In this document: positions 10,521 to 20,237 of the stretch, one piece after another
Numbering within the stretch: the first letter of the stretch is position 1
How the letters are laid out: each line of letters begins with the position of its first letter
Notes under the pieces: model-generated
The model's database searches: none
The model's input: the letters and a program-made list of their open reading frames with translations, nothing else
What the model was told of the DNA's origin: nothing
Assembly: GCF_026210795.1 (NCBI RefSeq)
Contig: NC_089430.1
Location: 3,658,001 to 3,722,000 of the forward strand
DNA length: 64,000 nucleotides
Direction of reading: 5' to 3'
Source of the DNA: Rhizophagus irregularis
Lineage: Eukaryota; Glomeromycota; Glomeromycetes; Glomerales; Glomeraceae
Made by a program: the position numbers and the translations under genes

Positions 10521-12465
10521 TTAATTTGCAATCTTCTTAGTTCCTTTTTTTTTATGCTTTCTTTGCTCTCTTTCATCATCATCATCCTTTTCGTCATCAT
10601 CTTCGGGAAATGACCTTGCAGCACTTATGTAATAATGAGACAGCTCCATTGATCTTGTAACATCTATTTTATCAGTACAAGCAAAGTCCAAATTTATTGT
10701 GTATAAATCTGTATTTGCCATAAAAAAGTTGCGACGAGCTGTCTTGTCATCATCCACCTCCTCACTTAAACAACTAATCCCGTAAATAATAACATTTCGG
10801 AGCGCTTTTTCCATTTCTTCTGATAGTTCATTTGAAACACATGTCAACCACTGACGAAATATAGTTGAAACTGAAACTTTGAATTTTAACTGGGAAATAT
10901 TATCGTTAGTGCAACTATTCTGATATGCGAAAACTATATTCGACTATAATTCGCTCCTCCATCCATCAAAAACTTTTCGAAAACGTTTGCACATAAAACC
11001 AATTTTTTGTTTGTTTTCTTTCTTCTTAGCAAAATGTGGAAATAATTTACTAATTATATCTTCTATCATTAAATTTCTAGTAGAATGGTCAAGGTGCCGA
11101 GTACGAAGGAATAATGCTCTTAATTCAACGTAAATGATATCTAAGACCCATTTTGGGAGAGAACTATAATTATTTTCTAATATTTCACTCATCTGTTTTT
11201 GACTATATTCGCGACTAGTTTTAGGTTCCGTATATTTATCTGGAACATTTGCGTCAGGTCTTGGGGAAGGACTTCTGGGGTAATGACGTTCTTTAGTAAA
11301 ATATTGAGACGGTAACTCCAAATTGTTATTTATGAGTTGTCGTTCGAAATTATCCCTATAATAAAAATAAATGGGCTCAGAACATGTGAATTATAAATCT
11401 TACAGATTTACTATATATATATTTACATTGGAGCGCGATTCTTCAAAGGCGGAGAACGTAGCGGAGAATGTGGCGAAGTCACCGGGGAAGATTCCAGTGA
11501 TGTTATTGTTGATATGGGACTTTGACTTTTCCTGTATTTCTCGGTCATAAAATTGACATACTCGGGTAAAATTAGGCTGAATTCATCCGCTATTTTCTTC
11601 TTAGTTTTATAGGGATCTGAAGATATATTTATTATCTCCTCAATCCTCAAGAACTCCTCTTTCAGCATTTTGTCTACAATTATTAAATATCAAGGTAAGT
11701 GAACTATTCATATCACAAAAAGAAAGAATAATGAATTTCAATCATAGGTCACCTATTTTTTCTTCATCGATTGGTTGAGGTGGTAATTGAGGTTGAGAAG
11801 GTGATTGCGACCATTGATATTCATGATGTGGCCATTGACGTTGCTGATTTTGTTGAGGTTGTTGAGGTTGTTGAGACCATTGAGGTAGAGGTTGTTAAGG
11901 TTGTCGAGCCCATTGAGATAGAGGTTGTTGGGGTTGTTGAGGTTGTTGAGGCCATTGAGATTGAGGTGGTTGCGGCCATTGAAATTGTTGAGGTTGAGAT
12001 TGTTGAGGTTGTTGAGGCCATTGAGATTGAGGTGGTTGCGGCCATTGAAATTGTTGAGGTTGAGATTGTTGAGGTTGTTGAGGCCATTGAGATTGAGGTG
12101 GTTGCGGCCATTGAAATTGTTGAGATTGAGATTGTTGAGGTTGTTGAGGTTGTTGAGGCCATTGAGATTGAGGTGGTTGCGGACATTGAAATTGTTGAGG
12201 TTGAGATTGTTGAGGTTGAGATTGTTGAGGTTGTTGAGGTCCATTGAGATTGAGATTGAGGTGGTTGCGGCCATTGAAATTGTTGAGGTTGAGATTGTTG
12301 AAATTGTTGAGGTTGTCGCGGCCACTGAAATAGAGTTTGGGGTTGAGATTGTTGCGGTTGTTGAGACTGAGGTTGTTGATATTGCGGTTGCGATGGCTGC
12401 CAATGTTTAATAAGCGAGCCTTTTTTACGAATTCCTTGTTCTTTATCAAAATCTTGAGAAGACAT
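10521..12465 (-). pseudogene. LFLRTR-family gene 2, three exons, broken
   Basis: Exons on the minus strand: 12465-11753, 11673-11427, 11355-10521, with introns GTGACC...TGTAG and GTAAAT...TATAG. Exon 1 encodes MSSQDFDKEQG...SLIKHWQPSQPQ followed by a Gln/Pro/Trp-rich tract of QPQQSQPQQFQW-like repeats. Exon 2 matches exon 2 of the gene at 14847-16682. Exon 3 has LPKWVLDIIYVELRALFLRTR and ends in an acidic run then basic RKHKKKGTKK. Damage: an extra base in the repeat tract near 12240, a nonsense TAA in the tract near 11895 and a TAG at 10944-10946. Spliced length is 1795 bases, one over a multiple of three, matching the single extra base. The function is unknown; the Lys-rich end suggests a nuclear protein. 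No signal peptide is present. Confidence 0.6.
11860..12400 (-). repeat. Gln/Pro/Trp-coding minisatellite in exon 1 of LFLRTR gene 2
   Basis: Units built from CAACCTCAACAATCTCAACC-like words repeat here, with a longer 60-70-base unit coding for QFQWPQPPQSQWPQQPQQ occurring about five times. The low complexity opens long shadow frames on both strands. One unit near 12240 has an extra base that shifts the coding frame. Confidence 0.8.
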
Positions 12466-13145
12466 TTTAATGATAGTTAAAAAATGCAAGTCAAAAAAAA
12501 AACAAATATCTAAATATAAAAAAAAAAAAGAAATAATTAATTGAATAAAAAAAAAAATTTTTTTTATCCCCTTTTTTTTGCGTTGATCTTACCACATCAT
12601 GATCGAAAAAAATTAATCTTTTTCTTGCATCGTAATTATATCTATGATTAATATGGTTAATTACGAAAAGAAAAAAAATTCTTTTTGCCATTGATCTTAT
12701 TACATCATATGATACAGATTTTTTTAAGGAAAAAAAAATATGATTAATATAATGATGGATATTGTGATTAAATCATGGCCAAGTAAAATTAATATTTTTC
12801 TCACATTGTTACGATTAATTTCGAAAATAAGTTTCTTTTTTACCATTGATCTCAATAGATTTTCTAAGGAAAAAAATTTGATTAATATAATGACGGACAT
12901 TGTGATTATCGAGTAAAAATTAATCTTTTTTTCAATTTTTTTCTTTTTTTAAAAATTCTATATCGTGGTTATACCTATTACCGAAAAAAACTTTTTCTGC
13001 AAAAAAAGTTGTTTGCATTGATATCATAACACTACGAGTTATCTTTTCCTTGAACCTTCTCAAACATTTTAAGTCGTATAATTAATAATTAACCTCTCCT
13101 ATAAACAGAGAGCAACTTACTTTAATATAAACACGAATAGAGAGC
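12466..13145 (-). promoter_or_regulatory. Upstream region of LFLRTR gene 2, duplicated at 16683-17345
   Basis: Blocks in the same order occur upstream of the gene at 16682: the CTTACCACATCATGATCG core (12586-12603), TTGCCATTGATCT...TTTTTTTAAG, AATATAATGATGGATATTGTG, TATCGTGGTTATA, and CCTTGAACCYTCTCAA with an AGAGAGC...CAACTTAC end near 13120. The duplication unit therefore extended about 700 bases beyond the start codon. No ORF in this stretch is convincing. Confidence 0.55.
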
Positions 13146-13274
13146 GAGTGATTTGAACTAAGCCAAAGTTAGAAACAAGATAGTTTCGGTATCTTCAGGC
13201 GGTATGGATGAAGACAATTCACGTATTAGCCCTTGTTCTACAATTTGATTTTTATCAAACTCGCTCTACATTGA

Positions 13275-13651
13275 TTATTTCAGTTCTGTCTCAACCGATC
13301 TCCGAGGAAGAAGCAAAGTAGAAATCAAAGAATGGGAATCATGTATGGAAAAGGAACATCCTAAAAAGAAAGAGGCAACGGTTCTGCGAGTTAGAAATAT
13401 CTGAGTAGATGATTCATGCTGAAGCTTCTCTTCTCTCATTTCATCACTGATGCTTTTTCTTATGCGCCTTATCCAAGAAAACATCCATTTCCCTTTCCTT
13501 CGATGACTTGGTATTCTTGAGCTGGTCTATGGAGTCGGATACATCTACAGCTTATATCTCTGGTGTTACGATCAGTGAAAAAATCCAGGTAACACCGGAA
13601 ACGATACGGAATCACAATCACATGCCCTCTGAATATCATCTTGAATGCCAA
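13275..13651 (-). pseudogene. Degenerate coding fragment, family uncertain
   Basis: On the minus strand overlapping frames give KSSKEREMDVFLDKAHKKK followed, after a shift, by MREEKLQHESSTQ. The first part looks like a charged segment seen in large Rhizophagus families from memory; no search was done. Stops and shifts occur every 50-60 codons. It lies between two LFLRTR loci in the same orientation. I would not call it a gene. Confidence 0.2.
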
Positions 13652-13744
13652 ATTGATATGGTGATAATGTTAAATTCATATTGCAGAAAATATAAAAAAA
13701 AATTGTTCAATATGGAAGTCAGTAATTTGATGGATCAGTGATGT

Positions 13745-14175
13745 CAGAATCAACATCAGAAGTGCATATTGAAAGATCACGTCGTATTTTGATAAATTTA
13801 TCGATGTCGCGACGTTATAACCAGAAGTACTTGGAAAATCACAGTTAACTGTGTAGAGGCTTCCATTAAACGAGAAAAATTTTTCATGTGCTGCGTCATT
13901 GCTCCTCTTCCAAATTAATGATTTCTGCTTGTCTGGTTGATTGAGATTGTTGTCTGTCTCCTCTTCAAAATGTGGACACCTGGGCAATATTGTAAACGAG
14001 GTAGTTGTTCATCCTCATAAGGATATTGCAATCGAAATGGTCTGTAATTACGTCCAAATTCAGGATAATATTGTGATTGAGGTTTATAAATGGATTGTTG
14101 TTGCCGTTGATATTGCTGATGATGTTGTTGTAGATGTTGTTGGTGAAGTTGATGTTGATGTTGCTGTTGCTGTTT
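13745..14175 (-). pseudogene. LFLRTR-family remnant: Gln-rich start fused to the C-terminal block
   Basis: From 14175 downward one frame reads a Gln/His-rich tract (HQLHQQHLQQHHQQYQ) and then YKPQSQYYPEF; after a frame change near 13975-13990 it reads AHEKFFSFNGSLYTVNCDF and SGYNVATSINLSKYD. The latter is the C-terminal block of the family (compare GNLYTVNN...SGYNIGSSIDLSKYE at 14847-15657). The central exons with LFLRTR are absent, so this is an internally deleted copy in the same orientation as its neighbours. Confidence 0.5.
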
Positions 14176-14534
14176 TTAAAAATAACCTTCACGATTAACT
14201 CAATTTAATATTTTATTATTGTATTATAAAATCCAATATACTAATAAAAATGATTTGATTTATTTTAAAAAAACACTGCATGATATCTTCGTGATATCAG
14301 TTTGTAATTGTAAAAAAATTATCTAAATGATATCGCCGTGATGTTTCATAATTGTACCAAAAAAAATCTAAATGATATCGCCGTGTTCGATTCAGTTAAA
14401 GAATGTGAATGAATGTTCGTTAATTTTGGTTGCAAATTTGAAGTTTTATTTTGGCAATAATGTTATACAATAGAAATAAAAATGATAAAGAATATACTAT
14501 CTACCCGTCTTCTTTTAGATTGTGAAAGTGAAAA

Positions 14535-14558
14535 TATATATATATATATATATATATA
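14535..14558. repeat. (TA)n microsatellite
   Basis: An uninterrupted TA run of about twelve repeats. Just upstream (14280-14400) a few GATATC-type words repeat. The rest of 14200-14846 has no recognisable gene. Confidence 0.9.
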
Positions 14559-14846
14559 GATACAAAGAAAAAAATTATTGTTGTAGTAACAATGATAATT
14601 ATAATCATTTGACCTGGTTTTTAAAATGATGGTTTTTTACATAGAATTTTTTTTTAAAAAAAAAAGAAAAATTTGCTCAGCACTTTCTTCATAAAAGGGA
14701 TTTTTTAGACATATCGTGGGATTAACAGCACATCTAGACACGTGTTTTATAAATTTACATACGAACCTCTCAAACTTCAACACACGACCAGACACTTTAC
14801 TTTCTACGCTAAAAATTTAAATTGAAAAAAATCTACATAATATATA

Positions 14847-16682
14847 TTATTTTTTTCGCTTTTTAGTAGATTTCTTTGATTTCGGCTTTGGTTCATCCTC
14901 AGAGCTGGAATTTGAATCATCATCATCATTATTTTCAATTTCATACTTTGATAAATCAATCGAAGAACCAATATTATATCCAGATAAATTGTTAAAAATA
15001 TTATTAACCGTATAAAGGTTTCCGGTGTGAGTAAAAAAACGCTCACGTGCATCACTGTTATAAATTTCTAAACAGTGGAATCCAAAAAGAATTAAATTTT
15101 TAAGCGAATTTTCGTTTTCTTGAGATATCGGCTTGTCCGAAAATTTCAACCAAAGGTTGAATATTTCTTCAATATGACGACCTTTTAAGTACGGTTTGAA
15201 ATCAAGACTTTTGTCTTTTTCTTTACGTTTTTGATAAGTTTCGTATCTAAGCTTGATGTTATCCCATAATGTATTTCTCCAGTACAACCAGGTTTTACAA
15301 AAACTTTTTGCTACAATATGTAATATGTCAGGATGATCGTTCATAAAAGTTGGTAACAATGACGCTAAGAAATCTTCTATAATTTGATTATTGTTGCTTT
15401 TATCTAAGTTTCTTGTTCTTAGGAATAATGATTTTAATTCGTTAATCACTATTATTCTTAACCACTTTGGGATAGAGTTTTGCATCGATATAATATTAGA
15501 AATTCTCTTTTGGTTATATGATATATTTGCATCACGATCTGTGAACTTTTCAGGAGAATTTGCATGAGGGCGAATCGATGTTGGATATCTTCGATTCTCG
15601 AGATAGATTTTTGGCAGCTGTAAGCCTGAGCTTAAGAGTTCTTCTTCCATGTCATCCCTAATTTTTAAAGAAAACATTGTTATATGAAGATTACAAGATG
15701 ATAAATATGAAAAAAATATATTTGTTACATTGGATTCATCCGAGGGAGAGTTGAAGATGTAACAGAAGGTATAGCAATACCAAGAGAAGAAGTACTAGTA
15801 CTACTTTGAGTTATAAGAGGAATTTCTTCCAAGGTATCCCTAATTTTAAAAAACATTATGTTAATATGAAGATTATAAGATTATAAATATGAAAAAGTCA
15901 TATTTGTTACATTGAATCCGTCCGTGTGAGAGTTGGGGTCATAACAGGTGTAGAAGATGAGGAAGTGCGGCTTCGTTCTTCGCTAGCATAACGCTTGCCT
16001 CTGTGGATCATCTGCTCGATTTGATCATGTAAATGTTCAGGGAGCGTCATGGCAAAGCGTTCTGCAATAGATTGTTGGACATAAACAGGATTAACGGCTC
16101 TGGACATGATGTCCTCGATTTGTAGAAATAGTGTAGCGAGTAAATTATCTATATGATAGAAATAACGTTACAAGTTATTGTTCTGTTATTGAAGATTTCT
16201 TCAAATACCGAATATTATTAAATAATACAGACCAATTTCTTCATCAGAAAGTAATTGTGTTGAAGGATGCTGCAAGTATTGTGAGGAATACGAGGGATAT
16301 GGAAAGGGGTATGGAGACTGTTGTTGTGACGAGGGGTATGGAGACTGTTGTTGTGACGAGGGGTATGGAGACTGTTGTTGTGACGAGGGGTATGGAGACT
16401 GTTGTTGTGACGAGGGTATGGAGACTGTTGTTGTGACGAGGGGTATGGAGACTGTTGTTGTACCGAGGAATGATGCGGATACAAGGGGTATGGAGAATGT
16501 TGCCGTGACGAAAAACGTTGATAGGGATATGGAGGTAAATATTGTTGTGACCATTGAGGTTGAGATTGCGATTGCGAAGGCGATTGCGAAGGCGATTGCG
16601 AAGGTTCCCAATGCTTAATAAGAGAGCTCCGTCTATGACTTTCTTTTTCTTGTACAGGCTTATTACGATCTTGAGAAGACAT
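14847..16682 (-). CDS. LFLRTR-family gene 3, four exons (one-base deletion in repeat tract)
   Basis: Minus-strand exons: 16682-16233, 16148-15911, 15839-15729, 15657-14847, all with GT...AG introns. Exon 1 begins MSSQDRNKPVQE, then SLIKHWEPSQSPS, then 9-residue repeats SSQQQSPYP. One repeat near 16411-16416 lacks a base, so the spliced length is 1610, one short of 537 codons; this could be real damage, a slippage allele or an assembly error. Exon 2 carries ALPEHL-like helices and a Ser/Thr-rich tail. Exon 3 (111 bases) is an extra copy of the exon 2-end/exon 3-start region. Exon 4 holds SIPKWLRIIVINELKSLFLRTR, a WYWRNTLWDNI-like aromatic block, GNLYTVNN...SGYNIGSSIDLSKYE, an Asp run and a basic KKSTKKRKK end suited to nuclear import. 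The function is unknown. Confidence 0.6.
16270..16470 (-). repeat. 27-bp minisatellite coding SSQQQSPYP in exon 1 of LFLRTR gene 3
   Basis: Seven or so units of TATGGAGACTGTTGTTGTGA plus CGAGGGG (plus strand) repeat with almost no variation. The unit at about 16391-16416 ends CGAGGG rather than CGAGGGG, giving the frameshift. Near-identity between units points to recent expansion. Confidence 0.9.
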
Positions 16683-17345
16683 TTTTTGATAATGGTTTCT
16701 ATGAGTTAAAAAATGTGGATCAAAAATTTTTTCAATTTTTTTTTTTTATTTAAATAATTTTAATCTTACCACATCATGATCGAGTAAAAATATGGTTAAT
16801 TTCGAAAATAAAAATTATTTTTTGCCATTGATCTATTACATCGTGTAATACAGATTTTTTTAAGGGAAAAAAAATCTGATTAATTATTTAATATAATGAT
16901 GGATATTGTGATTAAATCATGAACAAGTAATTTTTTCATATCGTGATTATATTACTTTTTTTCCTTAAAAAAATCATACGGTACAATAAGAACAATGGAA
17001 ATAAGAATTTTTTTTTTCTTTTCGAAATTAAATAGATTAGATTGAGTCAATAATTAGACTTTTCTTTTTTTCGAAATTAATCTCATCATATGATTACGGA
17101 TATTGTAATTAAATCATGATCGAGTAGAATCTTTTTTCAATTTTTCTTTTTTTTCTTTGTGATCGAATAAAATTCCATATCGTGGTTATACACCTATTAG
17201 CAAAAAAACTTTTTTGCAAAAAAAAATTGTATTGATATCGGTTTCCTAATAACACTACGGGTTCCTTGAACCCTCTCAAGCATCTAAAGTTAAACTCTCT
17301 CATAAACACAGAGAGCGCAACTTACCTTAATATGACATGAATACT
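16683..17345 (-). promoter_or_regulatory. Upstream region of LFLRTR gene 3
   Basis: Contains the core CTTACCACATCATGATCG at 16765-16782, 79 or so bases before the start, and the same string of blocks as 12466-13145 up to AGAGAGCGCAACTTACC near 17312. No ORF of interest. Confidence 0.5.
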
Positions 17346-17402
17346 AAATATGCTTAGTAGTGAGAACGAAAAATTAAATTTTGGGAAAAGGGGAAAGATA
17401 AA

Positions 17403-17524
17403 ATGGATCAACAAACTGAAATGGATTTTAACACATGAATCCTTCAGATGAAATTACTATGTTAGTAGAAAATTCAGGAGGTGGAAATAAACAGTATAAT
17501 TATAATTTTGCTTCGCCACAATAA
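17403..17524 (+). pseudogene. Short frameshifted coding fragment
   Basis: ATG at 17403 reads MDQQTEMDFNT then TGA; an overlapping frame from 17435 reads MNPSDEITMLVENSGGGNK and ends FASPQ at 17524. The two frames look like one peptide broken by a one-base indel. The family was not recognised. The stretch from 17525 to 18115 contains only a MITE (17798-17975). Confidence 0.25.
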
Positions 17525-17797
17525 CTTTTTATGATGGTAACAATCGTTATATAATTTTGATTATTTTCTACATGACCAAAATAAGTATATCGTCTTTTTA
17601 ACAAAATTTTTTAAGATCATCAAAATATTATTTTGATATTAGCAACTGAATGTTGGAACACATGATCGGAAATCAATAATTTAAGTATAATACTTATACG
17701 AAAAAATAGAAACTATCATGATGTTTAACTGAACAATTTATAGCATATTTTTTTTTTATTTTATATTATAGTGTATTATAAGTTTATTATATTATTA

Positions 17798-17975
17798 GGG
17801 GAGTTACACATATCACGTAATATTCATTTTATTATAAACCTTACCCCCCCCCCTGTTAGATTTCATAACCAATCAAATTATAATATTTATAAATCATATG
17901 ATTTAAATAAGTGTAACGTAAAATTTTAACTACCCCCTCCCCCCTATAATAATTACATAATATGTGTAAGCTCCC
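17798..17975. mobile_element. PIF/Harbinger-like MITE, copy 2
   Basis: 178 bp, ends GGGGAGTTACACATAT and ATATGTGTAAGCTCCC, flanked by TTA at 17795-17797 and 17976-17978. It is nearly identical to the copy at 6725-6906, differing mainly in the length of the C runs, so both are fairly young. Confidence 0.87.
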
Positions 17976-18115
17976 TTATTATCATAAAAAAAAATTGTGA
18001 CCCGTCTTGCATAATTGCGCTTCTTCACTCCAATGTAAATAAAATGTGATAAAAGATAATTTTTTTATTATAGTACTACCTAATATCATAAAAACGCTAA
18101 CATTTTATTTATTAG

Positions 18116-18720
18116 GGATGATATTGAAAAAAGCTTGTTGAAGCTGGATTATCGTTACCATTAAAATATCTGGAAATTTGATCATTTTTCAAAATTTGAT
18201 TTGACGAATCGTTCCAAGTACATCGTTCCTAAATAATGGCTTCAATTCGCCGAAAATTATCTTTCTAATCCACTTCGGTAGTGATTTGTACGACTCAAAA
18301 AGCAAACGTGCCATTTGAACTTGGGTAATGCTGCCTGAATTGTGTGGATCAATGAATTCTTTTTAAGGATACGCTGACGTGTTACAAATTTATAATAATT
18401 TGCGTAACGTCCTTTGGAAGAAATTAGTAGAAAGGTACATTAAATATAAAAATAGTAAAGAGAAGATTAAGCCGAATGTAAATCTAAAGAATCGACAAAT
18501 TAAGGAAAATACTAACGGAGGAGAATGAGAGCGCACTTAAAATCTCATCATCTTTGGGTTTTATTGTATTGAGAATTTATAAGATGCGCACGACAAATTT
18601 TTCTCATTTTACGGAAGCCTTTTCACAGTTACTTGTGATTTTCCAAGCTCTTCGAGATATAATATTGCGGCTTCTATGGATTTATCAAATTTTTATGTAG
18701 TTTTTAAATAATAATAATCA
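18116..18720 (+). pseudogene. LFLRTR-family remnant with an internal inversion
   Basis: On the plus strand ATTAG at 18111-18115 precedes GGATGATATTGAA, the same acceptor and first codons (DD[IM]E) as the last exon of the genes at 10521 and 14847; after a shift it reads EAGLSLPLKYLE. From about 18365 back to 18190 the minus strand reads FIDPHNSGSITQ and SLPKWIRKIIFGELKPLF, the middle of the same exon in reverse. From 18370 the plus strand resumes with YNNLRNVLWKKLVERYIKY, then LIIFGFYCIE and AHDKFFSFYGSLFTVTCDF. So an internal piece of about 180 bp is inverted within a forward-facing relic. This is the only family member on the plus strand here. Confidence 0.55.
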
Positions 18721-18971
18721 TACACGTGATAATACAGTGGCCATAAGTCACACGCTCCTGGGTATAATTTATGGGATGGTTTTTTTCCCTTCGGGAAAAA
18801 ACCCCTGAACTACTGTAGTTACTGAAACAGGAATTATACACGAGATCTTTACGTTGTACTAAACTAATTTTGACGACAGTACAATTGGATAATTTCCAAA
18901 ATTGTTGAATCCCAATAATAAATAACATCTTTTTTCGATAAAAAAAAAAGGTAATTTTCTTTTCATTAATA

Positions 18972-19541
18972 ATGGGAAAACCATCATTACATTCTAGGAA
19001 AACGGCCTGGCGTAGACAAAAAAAACGACAATATAAAAAATTTAAACAAAAAGAAATTGAAATATCTGATCTCCAGATACAGCTCCAGGATTTCCAAAAA
19101 GCTGTTGAGACAGCCGGTGAACAAGTGATTTCCAAGCTAGACAAAACTGAGCGTGAAAACGCAAATCTATTGAAGTGGATCGATATTTTTTCAAATCAAA
19201 TCTCAAGTCAGGAAGAAGAGATATATAAGCTTGAATTAAAGAGTTATTTAGCACAATCAACATCGTCTCTGTCATCTCCACCACAGCCACCATCATCATC
19301 ATCATCATCACAATTGTCACCGACATCTTTTAAAAGCATGGATGAGTACTTTAAACATAATCAAGTTAGTAATTTTTTAGGTATTGTGCAATTTTTAATG
19401 ATTTTTATTTTTATAATTAATGAATTGTTCTCATTTTTTAGTAAAAGAAATCTAGTAGTTCATTATTTTTTTTTTTTTGAAACCATTTTGAACTATTCTC
19501 ATTTTTTTTTAATAAAAGAAATTTTTGTAATATTGAAATAA
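18972..19541 (+). CDS. Hypothetical basic/coiled-coil protein with C-terminal hydrophobic segment
   Basis: 189 codons from ATG 18972. Residues 5-30 are strongly basic (RKTAWRRQKKRQYKKFKQK), followed by a helical stretch of about 60 residues with heptad-like Leu/Ile spacing (EIEISDLQIQLQDFQKAVE), a Ser/Pro-rich linker near residue 100, and a hydrophobic segment FLGIVQFLMIFIFII around 138-152. A basic region followed by a coiled coil resembles bZIP layout but lacks the NXXAAXXCR signature. Downstream codons turn T-rich and may not be real; an intron could end the frame earlier. Its N-terminus is vaguely like the ORF at 41317. The family was not recognised. Confidence 0.4.
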   Translation: MGKPSLHSRKTAWRRQKKRQYKKFKQKEIEISDLQIQLQDFQKAVETAGEQVISKLDKTERENANLLKWIDIFSNQISSQEEEIYKLELKSYLAQSTSSLSSPPQPPSSSSSSQLSPTSFKSMDEYFKHNQVSNFLGIVQFLMIFIFIINELFSFFSKRNLVVHYFFFFETILNYSHFFLIKEIFVILK

Positions 19542-20237
19542 ATACATAAAATAATCAAATTCGTATTAATAATATATCGTGTAAAATATGTTTTATTTGC
19601 CAGTAAATAATAAAAAAAATATTTGTAAAGGTTTAACTGGGAAATTTTCGCCTATCAGGAGGATATGGGGAAATTTTCGCCCGCTAGAACTCTACGATAA
19701 TAATCGCCATAAGGTATACATAGTAATCGAACCAGAGACCCGCTGCGATGCGGATTTCCTATCTCAAACTACTCTACCACATGCGATTATCTGTTTAAGG
19801 GATATTTATTGATTACTCTTTATTACTAAATTACTGGATTATTGATTGTGCTATTCCCTAATAAGGTTTGTACGATCACTGTAAGACCTGTTATGTATGT
19901 ATATATACATGTTAATTGTTACTGCGTTAAGAGATTGTTAATTTTTTTTTTTATCAAAAATTAAATGAGAAAACGATTACAGTTATGATAATTGATGATT
20001 ATAAGGTCAAGGTTACGATAAAAAAAAATTTTTAGAGAATGACATAAATAACAGATTAATAGTTATATTTTAGCGTCAAATTGTGTTAGTGAAGTTATTA
20101 CGACATTAACTTATTAACTTGTGAAGTCACATTCTATAAACTTTTAAAACAATATGATATATTGTAATCTTTATTATAATAAAGGAATAAAAAACATATC
20201 AATGTTATCACGGTCTTTTATGTGATATGTACTGTAT

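Noticed and set aside
11771-12410. Long plus-strand frames rich in Val/Glu/Ile or Leu/Arg
   Set aside because: They are antisense to the QP-coding minisatellite; low complexity opens all frames. Only the minus-strand frame starts with the conserved MSSQ and joins later exons.
17109-17309. Minus-strand ORF of 66 codons
   Set aside because: It lies in the duplicated upstream region, and the equivalent frame is not open at 12960-13140, so it is not conserved as protein.
19690-19800. tRNA-like sequence on the minus strand (TGGTAGAGTAG and GGTTCGATTAC boxes)
   Set aside because: The two Pol III-type boxes and a CCGC/GCGG stem are present, but no acceptor stem, T stem or seven-base anticodon loop could be built. 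A tRNA-derived relic is possible.
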